Below are positions 17,921-27,838 of a DNA stretch of 64,000 bases, piece by piece (position 1 is the first letter of the stretch; every line of letters starts with the position of its first letter). Source of the stretch: Pseudomonas sp. FEN. GTDB taxonomy: Bacteria > Pseudomonadota > Gammaproteobacteria > Pseudomonadales > Pseudomonadaceae. The notes under the pieces were generated by a model. The model worked only from the letters and a program-made list of their open reading frames with translations, made no database searches and had not been told where the DNA came from. The translations under genes were made by a program, and so were the position numbers. The DNA lies in assembly GCF_904067045.1 (NCBI RefSeq), contig NZ_CAJFDC010000036.1:1442001-1506000 (forward strand), read 5' to 3'.

Positions 17921-19118
17921 CTCTGATCCCTTCCGAAGCTTCTATCCGCGCCACGCGCCAGCCCCCCAGGGCGGCAGCCAGAGCACAGACCGCCAACACG
18001 GCAAAAAGTGCCAGCAGGTAATGCGGCAACAGCAGATGGCTGGCGTACTCGCCGACCGCCTGGACGAACAGTCGGTTCAGTCCCCACTCCGCCATCGCGT
18101 AGAGCACGCCACTCAAGCACGCCGCCAGCACGCCGGTGTACAGCGCTTGCAAGACCACGAACAGCAACAACGCGGCAGTGCCGAGACCCAGCAGGCGCAG
18201 CACCGACAACTCGCGGCGCTTGCGCTCGACCGCCGCCAGGGCGCCGGCGAAGATCGCCGCGAAGGCACCGCCCAGCGCCAAGCTGGCGATGAGCCAGAAT
18301 ACAATGGCCAGGTTACGACTCAGGGACTGCACCTGGGCAATGGTCTGGGCCTGGGTCGAGACCAGCAGGTTGCGCTCGGCGAAATACCGGCGCAGCGGCT
18401 CGACATCGGTCAGCGCCCGGGCATACAGGCGAAACCCCGGATAGACCCGCTGCGCGGCATTGCCCGCCGGCTCGCCGGCCCAACCGAACACCGGCACGCC
18501 GCGGCCGTCGCGATAATCCTCGGCGGCTTCCAGCAAGCCCAGTGGAGCGAACAGCGCATCACGCTCGAAGGCTTCCAGTGGCAGCACCGCCTGCACCTGA
18601 ATCTGCGTCTGGCGGCTTTCCAGGCGACCGGCCACCTGCCGGCCGAAAGACACCTGCAACCAATCGCCGGCCTTCACGCCGAGTTTCTCCGCCGCCGTCC
18701 GGCTGAGCAGCATCGCCGCCAGGCCGACCGGCGCGGGCATGCCACCGAGCAATGGATCGCCATCGGCGGTGGGTAACATTTCCACGGTGACCACCGGGCC
18801 CTGGGCACTGCTCGACAGGTCGGCGGTCGCCGCGATCTGCCGGGTGCGCGGCAAGGCAAAGGCAACCTCTTCACGCTGCCCCAGCCCGGCGATGAACGCC
18901 GCACTGAAACGTCCCCCGCCCAAGGGAATGATCTCGCGCACCGTCGGGTCGCGCTCCAGGCGCTCGGTGAGGCTGCTGACCAGGCCGAACTTGAGGCCGA
19001 ACAACACCAGCAACGGCGCGATCACCGCGACCAGCGCCAACACCGCACAGGCCGACAGCCGCCAGTCGACGCGATAATCCTGCCAGGCCAGCCCGGCGAC
19101 CAGGACGGCGCGGCTCAT
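17913..19118 (-). CDS. tagS: TagS-like ABC transporter permease
   Basis: 401-aa FtsX/MacB-type permease. One membrane segment near the N-terminus (about 20-45), a periplasmic domain (about 46-265) and three segments near the C-terminus (about 270-297, 312-337, 365-388). It pairs with the TagT ATPase in the inner membrane to relay the TagQR signal to PpkA, as described for HSI-I. It overlaps tagT by 4 bp and tagR by 8 bp, so the order of synthesis is coupled. Confidence 0.88.
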   Translation of the reverse strand: MSRAVLVAGLAWQDYRVDWRLSACAVLALVAVIAPLLVLFGLKFGLVSSLTERLERDPTVREIIPLGGGRFSAAFIAGLGQREEVAFALPRTRQIAATADLSSSAQGPVVTVEMLPTADGDPLLGGMPAPVGLAAMLLSRTAAEKLGVKAGDWLQVSFGRQVAGRLESRQTQIQVQAVLPLEAFERDALFAPLGLLEAAEDYRDGRGVPVFGWAGEPAGNAAQRVYPGFRLYARALTDVEPLRRYFAERNLLVSTQAQTIAQVQSLSRNLAIVFWLIASLALGGAFAAIFAGALAAVERKRRELSVLRLLGLGTAALLLFVVLQALYTGVLAACLSGVLYAMAEWGLNRLFVQAVGEYASHLLLPHYLLALFAVLAVCALAAALGGWRVARIEASEGIRDV

Positions 19119-19834
19119 GGCGTCACCTCCAGGGTCGCGGTGACACCGCCATCGCCATCGCGCCGACAGGCAATCCGCAGCACCGGCACACCAAGTTCGC
19201 GCACCAGGGCTTCGTCATGGGTCGCGATAACGCAACAGGCGCCCCGCTCCCGGGCCTGGTTCAGCAGTAATTGCATGACCCGTCCGGCATTCAGCGGATC
19301 AAGCGCGGCGGTCGGTTCATCGGCCAACAGCAGCCGTGGCCCATGGGCCAGGGCCCGGGCACAACTGACCCGCTGGCGCTGGCCCACGGAAAGCGCCTGG
19401 GGTCTCTTGTCCAACTGATCGGCGATTTCCAACTGCTCGGCAAGACGCTGGACGCTGCCGTCATCCTTCATGCCCAGCAATTGGCGCGACAAGGCGATAT
19501 TCCCGCGCACATCGAGAAAACCCAGCAGGCCGCCAGTCTGCAGCACATAGCCGAGCCGCCGACTGCGCAGGGCCGCCAGACGATCATGCCGGCCCTCGCG
19601 CCAGAGCGCGGCGATATCCAGCGCACCGGCCGGGTCATCGAAGACAAACAGGCCCGCCCGGTCCGGCGACAAGACCAGCGCCAGCAGATCGAGCAAGGTG
19701 CTCTTGCCACAACCGCTGGGCCCGACCACCGCCCATTGCGCGCCGGGCGCCAGGCTCAGGCGCGGCACCTCCAGGCTGTAGCGCTGGGCGCCCTCGCCCC
19801 GCGTCTTGCGCACCTCGCGCAGACTGATCATCAC
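19115..19834 (-). CDS. tagT: TagT-like ABC transporter ATP-binding protein
   Basis: 239-aa ABC ATPase. Walker A GPSGCGKST at 38-46, signature LSVGQRQRVSCARAL, Walker B RLLLADEPTAALD, and switch histidine in VIATHDEAL. It is of the LolD/MacB class that powers mechanical work rather than bulk transport. Partner of TagS. It overlaps ppkA and tagS by 4 bp each. Confidence 0.92.
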   Translation of the reverse strand: MMISLREVRKTRGEGAQRYSLEVPRLSLAPGAQWAVVGPSGCGKSTLLDLLALVLSPDRAGLFVFDDPAGALDIAALWREGRHDRLAALRSRRLGYVLQTGGLLGFLDVRGNIALSRQLLGMKDDGSVQRLAEQLEIADQLDKRPQALSVGQRQRVSCARALAHGPRLLLADEPTAALDPLNAGRVMQLLLNQARERGACCVIATHDEALVRELGVPVLRIACRRDGDGGVTATLEVTP

Positions 19835-22800
19835 GGCAGCGTCGACAACGGCACGCGGTACAGCGCATCACCCGGCTCGGCATCGCCGAACCGGACCCAA
19901 TTGGCCACATCGTTGTGGAAGGTTTCGTAGAGGCGGATCTTCGAATCCAGTTCGTCGATAAAGTCTTCCTGCTCGGCCACGCTCAGCGACAGCCAGAGGT
20001 CCTGGGTCATGTTCAGCGACTTGCTGCGGTACGGCAGGCCCTCCAGGTACTCGCCGAGGATGCCGCCGTCGGCCAGGTTGCCGCCCTTGCGCAGGGCCTG
20101 CGGGTCGCGGCTCATGTAGGCACTGGCGCTGGCGATTTCCTGGAAGAAGTCCTTGGGCGAAGTCTGGGTCTTGCGCGCGGCGTCGACGATCAGTTTCAGC
20201 GACTGTTGCAGCTCGTTGAGTTGCAGCTTGGTCAACATCACGCAGACCTGGAATGCCGGCAGCGCCGGGTTGGTCAAGTCGCGATCGGCGGTCCAGGCGC
20301 TGACCAGTTGCGGTGCCTGGCTGGCCGCCTTGTGGCCGAGGAAATCCATGTGCATCGCATAACCGATGGCCGCCGACTTGTCCGCCAGGCTCGGCGAGGC
20401 GGCCAGCAGCGGCACGGCCTGGGTCTGGTTGCTGCGGACCTGATGCACCAGATTGGCGAACACCGAGCCGATCTCGCCGACCCGCTCGCCGAGCTTGTGC
20501 ACGTCGCCGCCCTGGACCGGGATATACAGGTCGCCGATCCGCGGGTTGGCGTCGGCGGTCAGGGTCCGGTACTGCTGCTCGGCGAAAGCATGGTTCTTCT
20601 TCCCGGCATCGCTGCGCAGGTGCAACGCGTAGATCTTGATCTGCTTGCCCAGCGCGGCCTGGCGAATCTCCGCCTCATTCATCCGGGTGCTGCTGTAGGG
20701 ATCGTTCTTGCGTAGCGAACCGGCATCGGTGACCAGCAGGATCAACCGCCCGCCATAACCCGACCAGTCCATGCCATCGACCGCCTGCATGACCCCGGCG
20801 AAGGAGTCCTCGTTGAACGAATGACTCGAGATCGTCGACGCCTTCACCTGCCGCGCCAGTTCCAGGAAGCGCTCGGGATCGCGGCCCTGGTCGAGGGTTA
20901 CGAGGGTCTTGGTCAAGTACTCCAGGCCCGGGGTTTTCTGGACATTGTTGCGAAAACCGATCAGACCGAAGCTCACGCTGTCCAGCTCGCCGCGCTGGGC
21001 GATCTGGCTTTGCAGCTCGTGGACCACGTCGCGGACCTGATCGATATACGGTTGCATCGATTCCGTGGTGTCCACTACCAGCACGATGGCCGTGCGGAAA
21101 GTATCGGCGGCGACCGCCGGCGCGGCGCCATTGCCGAGTGCTTTCGGCGTGCTGCCGGGGTCGATGGAGGCGACTTTCAGCAACTGTACCGGCTGCCCGT
21201 TCTCATCCAGGCTTTCCCGCGAATCAAAAATCGGCAGCAGGTAGAACTGGTTCTGCGGCACCGCGCTGGCAGCCGGCTCCAGGGCCAACACACGCTGATT
21301 GTCCTGCGGGTTTTTCTGCGCATTGAGCAGCAGGTTTTTCGCCGCCGACGGGTTGGCCAGCAGCTTGTCGATATCCGTGGCATCACGCAGGAACATCACC
21401 GGTGCCCGCCCGGAGCGCTCGGTGAATTTCAGCACCAGGCTCTGTTTCCACTCACTGACTTTCGAACCGGGCAACCAGCCCTCGCTACGCCCGTCACTGG
21501 CCGCGCCCACACGCAACCAATCGGCCCCATCGACAACCTTGCGTTGATAAACATAAAGCACCGAGAACGCCGGCAAGACCTTGTCGGAGCGCCCGCCCGG
21601 CGAGCTGAACAACTGTGCGCCGGGCTGGCTCAGGACACGCTGGAACAGGGTCTTCTTGCCCACCATCAGCAAGGGTCGATTGCCGCCATCGGCTTCGCCC
21701 GGCACAGGGTCGCCAAGCGTCGGCAGCAAGGTCGGCGTGGTACTCGCCGTCGCAGTGCTCGTCGCGGCCGGCGTGGTTGACGATGGCGGAGGCGACACCG
21801 CGGTCGTGCTCGAAAGTGGCGTGCCATTGACCGTCGATGGGGTGGCTGCCGCTGTTCTTACCGGCGTATCCGCGCCGAGCCACCAGTAACCGGCCCCCGC
21901 GATGCCCAGTGCGGCCGCGACTGCGACGCTCAGTAACGCCAGCACCGGACCTCGACGTTGCGGGGAGTCGGTACCGCTCTGCCGCACCGGCTGAGGGGTG
22001 GGTCGGGACGGCGGCGCCGGTTGCGCCGGGGCGTGGCTGGGGATTTCAATCGATACCGGCGTCAGGCCGCCCAGATCAGCCGCCGCGGGCTTCTCGGACG
22101 AGGCCGTCGGGAGCGCCAGAGGCTGGATCAGAGTCGACTCCAGCGGCTCGGGCGGCAGGTTATCCAGCGCCCGCAGCAAGGCTGCCGCATCCGGAAAACG
22201 TTCCGCCGGGTCCTTGGCCAGCAGTTGGCGCAGGATCGCCTGGTAGCGGCCATGCTGGAGCGGCAGTTCCGGCAGCGGCTCGGTCAGGTGCGCCAGCGCC
22301 GTGGACAACGCATCGGGGCCGGTGTAGGGCAACTTGCCGACGAGGATTTCATAGAGCACCACGCCCAGGGCATACAGATCGGCGCGGCCGTCGAGGTCCT
22401 GGCCACGGGCCTGCTCCGGGCTCATATAGCTGGGCGTGCCCACGGCAAACCCGGCCTGGGTGAACTGGGTCCGATCGTCCAGCGACTTGGCGATGCCAAA
22501 GTCCGAGAGCACCGCCGTGCCGTCGGCGCGGAACAGGATGTTGGCCGGCTTTACATCGCGGTGCACCAACCCCTGGGCATGGGCATAACCCAGGGCCGAA
22601 GCGATCTGGCGGACATACGCCAATCCTTGCTCCGGGCTCAGCCCCGCCGCGATCCGCTCCTTGAGCGTGCCATTGGGCAGGTACTCCATCGCCATGTAAT
22701 ACAGCTCGCCGACATTGCCGATGTCGTGGATCGTCACCGTATTCGGATGCGACAGTCGCGCCAGGGTCCGACCTTCGCGCAGAAAACGCTCGCAGAAGGT

Positions 22801-22941
22801 CGGGTCGGCGGCCAGCGCGGCCGCCATCACTTTCAGCGCCACCTTGCGCTCCAGCGACCGTTGGGTCGCCAGGTAGACGGTCGCCATGGCGCCTTCGCCA
22901 ATCTCCTCGCCTATATCGAATCCGGGAATCAGAATATCCAT
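19831..22941 (-). CDS. ppkA: T6SS threonine kinase PpkA with C-terminal vWA domain
   Basis: 1,036-aa transmembrane Ser/Thr kinase that phosphorylates Fha to start T6SS assembly. Kinase domain about 8-265 with GEGAMATVYLA, K37, HRDVKPAN (128-135) and DFGIAK (147-152). A membrane segment (about 331-357) is followed by a Thr/Ser/Ala/Pro-rich linker, then a von Willebrand A-like domain from about 615, beginning with AIVLVVDTTESM, which would lie in the periplasm. The same order occurs in P. aeruginosa PpkA. It sits beside its opposing phosphatase gene pppA, 14 bp apart. Confidence 0.95.
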   Translation of the reverse strand: MDILIPGFDIGEEIGEGAMATVYLATQRSLERKVALKVMAAALAADPTFCERFLREGRTLARLSHPNTVTIHDIGNVGELYYMAMEYLPNGTLKERIAAGLSPEQGLAYVRQIASALGYAHAQGLVHRDVKPANILFRADGTAVLSDFGIAKSLDDRTQFTQAGFAVGTPSYMSPEQARGQDLDGRADLYALGVVLYEILVGKLPYTGPDALSTALAHLTEPLPELPLQHGRYQAILRQLLAKDPAERFPDAAALLRALDNLPPEPLESTLIQPLALPTASSEKPAAADLGGLTPVSIEIPSHAPAQPAPPSRPTPQPVRQSGTDSPQRRGPVLALLSVAVAAALGIAGAGYWWLGADTPVRTAAATPSTVNGTPLSSTTAVSPPPSSTTPAATSTATASTTPTLLPTLGDPVPGEADGGNRPLLMVGKKTLFQRVLSQPGAQLFSSPGGRSDKVLPAFSVLYVYQRKVVDGADWLRVGAASDGRSEGWLPGSKVSEWKQSLVLKFTERSGRAPVMFLRDATDIDKLLANPSAAKNLLLNAQKNPQDNQRVLALEPAASAVPQNQFYLLPIFDSRESLDENGQPVQLLKVASIDPGSTPKALGNGAAPAVAADTFRTAIVLVVDTTESMQPYIDQVRDVVHELQSQIAQRGELDSVSFGLIGFRNNVQKTPGLEYLTKTLVTLDQGRDPERFLELARQVKASTISSHSFNEDSFAGVMQAVDGMDWSGYGGRLILLVTDAGSLRKNDPYSSTRMNEAEIRQAALGKQIKIYALHLRSDAGKKNHAFAEQQYRTLTADANPRIGDLYIPVQGGDVHKLGERVGEIGSVFANLVHQVRSNQTQAVPLLAASPSLADKSAAIGYAMHMDFLGHKAASQAPQLVSAWTADRDLTNPALPAFQVCVMLTKLQLNELQQSLKLIVDAARKTQTSPKDFFQEIASASAYMSRDPQALRKGGNLADGGILGEYLEGLPYRSKSLNMTQDLWLSLSVAEQEDFIDELDSKIRLYETFHNDVANWVRFGDAEPGDALYRVPLSTLP

Positions 22942-22955
22942 GGTGTCGGGGGTCT

Positions 22956-23684
22956 TCAGGTGGCTTTGACGACAATCGCCGTAATGTTGTCGGGGGCGCC
23001 CCGGGTCAGGCCCAGGTGCACCAGGCTGCGAACCACGTCATAGGGGTCGGCGTGCACCAGCACATCGCGGATCTCGGCGTCCTCGGCGGTCTTGTTCAGG
23101 CCGTCGCTGCACAGTAGGTAGGTGTCTCCGGGCAACACCTGGAACGGCACCATCGACAACTCCAGTTGCGCCTCCACGCCGATGGCCCGGGTGACGATGT
23201 TCGCCCGCGGGTGCACCCGCGCCTCGGCCTCGCTGAGCAGGCCGCTGTCCTGCAGGTCCTGGACGTAGCTGTGATCGCGCGAAATGCTCTCCAACTGGCC
23301 GTCGCGCAGGCGATACAGGCGACTGTCGCCGGCCCACAGGCAGACGCCCTCGGCGCCGCGTACCGCCAACAGCACCACGGTGCTGCCCATCATGGCCACG
23401 CCACGGTTGGCGGTTTCCTCGCGCACCGCGGCATTGACCTCGGCCAACCGCGTGCGCAGGGCCGTGGTGTAGATCGCCAGGGCGTCCGAGGGTGGAACGC
23501 GGCGCAGGGTGTCGACGATCAGGCTGCTGACATAGTCCCCCGCCGCGTGTCCGCCCATGCCGTCGGCCACCACCCAGAGCCCGGCGCCGGGCAGTTCCAG
23601 GAAGGCGTCCTCGTTGATCTGTCGGACCATGCCAACATGGCTGTAGCTGGCCGACTGGTAAGTGATTGCAGGTGCGTGAGCCAT
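22956..23684 (-). CDS. pppA: T6SS PP2C-type phosphatase PppA
   Basis: 242-aa protein phosphatase that removes the PpkA-added phosphate from Fha and so favours disassembly. PP2C motifs: RQINEDAF, VVADGMGGHAAGD (metal-binding D41), LWAGDSRLYRLRDG, LLCSDGL and GAPDNITAIVV. The length is that of the stand-alone catalytic domain. The start directly abuts the tagF stop on the opposite side (no gap). Confidence 0.95.
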   Translation of the reverse strand: MAHAPAITYQSASYSHVGMVRQINEDAFLELPGAGLWVVADGMGGHAAGDYVSSLIVDTLRRVPPSDALAIYTTALRTRLAEVNAAVREETANRGVAMMGSTVVLLAVRGAEGVCLWAGDSRLYRLRDGQLESISRDHSYVQDLQDSGLLSEAEARVHPRANIVTRAIGVEAQLELSMVPFQVLPGDTYLLCSDGLNKTAEDAEIRDVLVHADPYDVVRSLVHLGLTRGAPDNITAIVVKAT

Positions 23685-24338
23685 CTAGATCGATGCCCCC
23701 TTGCCCAGAAGAAAACTGCCGAAATCGGCGGTCGCCGGCAGGCCCGCGCAACGCATCAGTCCCGCCTCGATCCGCTGCGAGCCACGCCCCCACCAGAGGC
23801 TGCTGCCGACGCAGGCCTGTTCGGCCAGGGCGCTGACACGGCTCGGCGCGTCGAGCGCGGCCAGGCGCTGCAATCCGACGAAGTCGCTGGAGGGCACCTT
23901 GTTGGCGAACGGCAAGCCGCCCAGGTCCTCGACGCCCTGATCGAACACCTCGAAGCCAGCGCCCTCTTCCAGGGTCGCCAGCAACAGGGTTTCGACCTGC
24001 TCGAACCAGCTGTCCGCGCCGCCGAGCACCGCCGTCAAGGCGTGTCCGGGATCGAGGGGCTGGGCCACGGTCAGCGGAAAGTAGCGCCCGACCCGATCGA
24101 TGCTTGGCATCAACACCCCAGCCAGCGCATCCGGCCCGCAGACACCCGCGGCCAGCACAAAACGCCAGAGCGGACTGACCAGGTACACGTTCAGCCAATC
24201 AGCCCCCAATTGCTGCTGGCTGGCGAGCAACCCCGAGGCCAACCAGGCATCCCAGGGCTGGATAAAGCTCTGCGGCAGGCCGCGGCTGACAAAGTCGCCG
24301 CGACTGGCCAGCTTGCCGTAGAAACCTGCTGTCGTCAT
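23685..24338 (-). CDS. tagF: T6SS post-translational repressor TagF
   Basis: 217 aa. Diagnostic start GFYGKLASRGDFVSRGLPQSF with W29 in PWDAWLASGL, and SPLWRFVLAAGVCG, as in TagF (DUF2094) proteins. TagF holds the assembled system silent until the threonine-phosphorylation pathway relieves it. It lies between tssM and pppA exactly as in HSI-I and overlaps tssM by 4 bp. Confidence 0.93.
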   Translation of the reverse strand: MTTAGFYGKLASRGDFVSRGLPQSFIQPWDAWLASGLLASQQQLGADWLNVYLVSPLWRFVLAAGVCGPDALAGVLMPSIDRVGRYFPLTVAQPLDPGHALTAVLGGADSWFEQVETLLLATLEEGAGFEVFDQGVEDLGGLPFANKVPSSDFVGLQRLAALDAPSRVSALAEQACVGSSLWWGRGSQRIEAGLMRCAGLPATADFGSFLLGKGASI

Positions 24339-27300
24339 AGCCGCTCCGGCAGGCTGAAGCCGCTGAGCACGCGGCTCTTGAACGGGTTGAAGGCACTGCT
24401 CGCGCGCAGTTCGTAGGAAATGCTCGCGCCGTCCACCCGCAGCCGCAGGTTGAAACGATCCGGTGAGTTACCCGCCACCAGGTCCGATTGCTCCAGCAGG
24501 CGGAACCAGGCCCAGGGCCCGTCCAGGGTGATCCCGGAGCGCCCGCTGGCCGACGGCGGCGAGATCGACAGGCGAACCACGCCGACGCTGCCGGGGTTCG
24601 GCCATTGCATCGCCACCGGCCGACTCGGACCGTGGTCATAGCCGACCTGCTGGCCGTCGAGCTCAAGCTGGAACTGGCTGATGGAAGCGTCCATCGCCAC
24701 CGGTTTGAGCTCAAAACGCACGGTCGGCTGGGTGCCGCCGGAGCGGAAGAACGCATCGCGAATCGCCGCGGCACGCTGGAAGGTCTGCAACACCCCGGGC
24801 GAGATGCCCAGTTTCTGCGCCGCTCCCGGCTGCCAGCGCCAAGGCGTCGTCGAAGTGTCGACGTAGGGTTGCAGGTACTTGCGGAAGTAGTTGTCCATCA
24901 CCCCACCGACCCCGAAGAACAGGCCGAAGTCCTCCAGCGTCGCATCCCGGGCACTGCCAGGCGCCAGCGGATAACGGCCACTGAGGGATTGCCGGTAGAC
25001 GTTCACCACTTCACTGGTCCAGGCCGCGTTCAGTTGGCTGCGCACGCCCCCCATCATGCTATTGGTAGTCGAGCTGACCACCGATTTGACCAGCCCCTGG
25101 ACCAGCGGTGGCTGGCGTTCGGCGGTCAGGCTGACCCGCGTCGCGGCGGCCGAGGCCTGGTTCTTCGCCTCGCCGAGCAGGGCATCGCCGCTGGCACCGG
25201 ACATGGCGCTGACCTGCACATAGAGCGCATTCAGGTCCGCCAGCAAGGCGTCGATGGCCGCCGGCTCGCCTTCGCCCTTGTTGACCAGGGCATTGAGCTC
25301 GGCGAAGTGCGCGCTCACCGGGTCCTGGCTGTCCACTGGCGCGCTGTTGCCCGCCGCCTGTTCCTGACCGAGCAGGGAGCCCAGGCGTTGCTTGAGCTGG
25401 TCGACATTACCCGCGACCGGCTTGCCCTGGGCCGCCAGCAGCCGTTCTTCCTGTTGCAGATCGGTTTCCTTGGCCACCGCCAGCAACAGTTTCTTCAGCG
25501 GCGAGGTCGGACCGGAAATCACCCGCAGCACGTCGGAGGCCTGGGCCACGCTGGTGATCGGCACGAAGTCGATATCGGCGAGCAAGGCGTCCCACTGGCG
25601 CAGGTAGTCCTGGAAATACAGGCGCCGCACATCCGCCGCCAGGCTGGCGACATTCTGCTGTTCGGCCGGGTCGCGACCCAACACCCACTGCTCTTCGGCC
25701 AGGGTATTGGCTTGGTTCAGGCTGGTCAGCAGGAAGGCCTGTCGATAACCCTTGACGGTGAAGAAGCCGCTCAGGGGATCGCCCAGGGGCTTGCCGCTCT
25801 TGCGACTGAACACCAACGCCGCATCCCGTCCGGCGGCCTCGTTCAGGCGAAAGTCCGGCACGCCTTCCGGCAGTTTCTGGCGTTTGACCCGGTCATAGAC
25901 CCGTTGCGCCACCGGCAGTTGCTGCAGTTGCCGGCGCAAGTCGTCGATCAGCCGCTCGTCCAGCCGGGCATTCGGTGGACGACGCTCGAACAGCGCTTGC
26001 AGATGTTCGCCGAGGGCGGCGCGCTGCTCCGGCGGCAAATCCCGCGGCAGGCTGCGGTCCCAGTCGAGGGCGATCCAGGCCTTGATGAACTGCGGGTCGT
26101 AATGCTCGTTGTCGGCCAGCATCAAGTAGGCTTTCAGGCCCTCGTAAAGGAAGTCCGAATTGCCGCCGCTGTGCAGTTGCTCCTCGACACGGGTCAGCAA
26201 GCGTGGCGCGAACACCGCGATCAGCAACTTGCGATAGACGCTGGCGGATTCGGCTTCGAGCATGTCGCCCTGGTACAGGCCCAGGCCTTCGGCCCAGCCC
26301 GGCGCGTCGCCGGCCAGGTACTTGACCGCATTGAGCAACGGCAACACCGCCAGCACATCGCGTTGCGCCGAGCTGAGGTTCTGCACGCTCTGACCCAGGG
26401 GCGCGACCTTCTGGTCGACCTGGGCGATGTACGCCTCGTTGGCGCGGAAACTCACCCACCAGAGCGTACCGACCACCAACACCACCGCGACCGTGGCCGC
26501 CAGCACCCCGCGTGCCAGCCATTTACGGCGTTGTTCGACCTTGGGGTTGACCCCCACCAGACCACGCTCGGCGAAGGCCACGGCGGTGAACAGCTTCTCG
26601 ATGAAGTAGCTGCGCCCGCTGCCCGTCTGGCGCGCCAACTGCTGGCGGTCCAGGTTCATGCTCTGGGCCATGGCGCCGATCAGGCGGTCGATGGGGCTGC
26701 CTTCCTGGGTGCCACTGGTGAAGTACACGCCGCGCAGCAAGGCACGATCTTCATAGGCATTGGGCTTGAACACACCGTCGAGGAAATCCTGCAGGCAGGT
26801 CTTCAATGCGCCGAACTGCTGCGGGAAACCGTAGATCAGGTCGCGCCGTGCCGGGTCGCGCTCCTGTTGCAGACGCTCCACCAGCCGCGCATTGAGGCGC
26901 TGCTCAAGGCCGGCAAATTCTTCGCGGAACCGCACCAGCGGCCCTTCGGCGTGCTTGCCGTCGTCCAGGTCAAAGGTCATGCCCCAGACCTGGGCCCGCT
27001 CTTCCTTGCTCAGGGCGTCGAAAAACTCCATGAACCCTGGCACCAGGTCGAGCTTGGTCAGCATCAGGTAGATCGGGAAACGCACGCCGAGCTGGGTATA
27101 CAACTCCTGGATCCGCGCGCGGATCGCCGTGGCATGGGCGGCGCGCTCGGCGTCGGTGCCGAGCAGCAGGTCCGACAGACTGATGGCGATAAAGGCACCG
27201 TCGATGGGCCGCCGTGAACGCTGGGTCTTCAACAGGTCGAGGAAACCCAGCCAGGCCGCCTTGTCCACCTGGGCATGGCTGTCCTGGGTGGTGTAGCGCC

Positions 27301-27838
27301 CGGCGGTGTCCAGCAGCACCGCTTCGTCGGTGAACCACCAGTCGCAGTTGCGTGTACCGCCGACACCGCGGATCGCCCCGGCGCCGAACTGCGCGGCCAA
27401 TGGGAAATGCAGCCCGGAGTTGACCAGCGCGGTGGTCTTGCCCGAACCCGGCGGGCCGATGATCACATACCACGGCAGCTCATACAGGTTGCGACGCTCG
27501 TCACCGCCGAGCTTGGCTTTCTTGAGCAGCGCCAGGGCCTCGGCCATGCGCTGGCGCAGGGTCGCCAGTTCCTCGGCGGTGGCGACACTGGCGGGATCCG
27601 GCGGGGTTTCCGCGGCCAGGCTCTGCATGACCTTGGCCGCCTGGCGCCGGGCCTGGATCAGGCGGAACACGCGGTAGGCGATCCACACCGCGAAAATCAG
27701 CACGATCAGTGCCCAACGCCGCCCCTCCGGCACCAACACTTCCAGCAATGGGCCGACGAACCAGATGATCAGGCTCAAGGCGATCAGCCCCAGCAACGGG
27801 ATCACCCAGCGAACGACAAAACCAAAAAACGCCTTCAC
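24335..27838 (-). CDS. tssM: T6SS membrane complex protein TssM (IcmF)
   Basis: 1,167-aa inner-membrane protein that joins TssL and TssJ into the trans-envelope channel. TM segments about 11-31, 43-61 and 455-475. The cytoplasmic NTPase-like domain carries an intact Walker A GPPGSGKTTAL (128-138) and LLDTAGRYTTQD, so ATP binding is possible; some TssM homologues lack it. The long periplasmic part ends with the TssJ-binding beta domain. It overlaps tssL and tagF by 4 bp each. Confidence 0.96.
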   Translation of the reverse strand: MKAFFGFVVRWVIPLLGLIALSLIIWFVGPLLEVLVPEGRRWALIVLIFAVWIAYRVFRLIQARRQAAKVMQSLAAETPPDPASVATAEELATLRQRMAEALALLKKAKLGGDERRNLYELPWYVIIGPPGSGKTTALVNSGLHFPLAAQFGAGAIRGVGGTRNCDWWFTDEAVLLDTAGRYTTQDSHAQVDKAAWLGFLDLLKTQRSRRPIDGAFIAISLSDLLLGTDAERAAHATAIRARIQELYTQLGVRFPIYLMLTKLDLVPGFMEFFDALSKEERAQVWGMTFDLDDGKHAEGPLVRFREEFAGLEQRLNARLVERLQQERDPARRDLIYGFPQQFGALKTCLQDFLDGVFKPNAYEDRALLRGVYFTSGTQEGSPIDRLIGAMAQSMNLDRQQLARQTGSGRSYFIEKLFTAVAFAERGLVGVNPKVEQRRKWLARGVLAATVAVVLVVGTLWWVSFRANEAYIAQVDQKVAPLGQSVQNLSSAQRDVLAVLPLLNAVKYLAGDAPGWAEGLGLYQGDMLEAESASVYRKLLIAVFAPRLLTRVEEQLHSGGNSDFLYEGLKAYLMLADNEHYDPQFIKAWIALDWDRSLPRDLPPEQRAALGEHLQALFERRPPNARLDERLIDDLRRQLQQLPVAQRVYDRVKRQKLPEGVPDFRLNEAAGRDAALVFSRKSGKPLGDPLSGFFTVKGYRQAFLLTSLNQANTLAEEQWVLGRDPAEQQNVASLAADVRRLYFQDYLRQWDALLADIDFVPITSVAQASDVLRVISGPTSPLKKLLLAVAKETDLQQEERLLAAQGKPVAGNVDQLKQRLGSLLGQEQAAGNSAPVDSQDPVSAHFAELNALVNKGEGEPAAIDALLADLNALYVQVSAMSGASGDALLGEAKNQASAAATRVSLTAERQPPLVQGLVKSVVSSTTNSMMGGVRSQLNAAWTSEVVNVYRQSLSGRYPLAPGSARDATLEDFGLFFGVGGVMDNYFRKYLQPYVDTSTTPWRWQPGAAQKLGISPGVLQTFQRAAAIRDAFFRSGGTQPTVRFELKPVAMDASISQFQLELDGQQVGYDHGPSRPVAMQWPNPGSVGVVRLSISPPSASGRSGITLDGPWAWFRLLEQSDLVAGNSPDRFNLRLRVDGASISYELRASSAFNPFKSRVLSGFSLPERL

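Noticed and set aside
24488..27217. A 909-codon open frame on the plus strand opposite tssM
   Set aside because: Antisense shadow of tssM with skewed composition and no recognisable domain.
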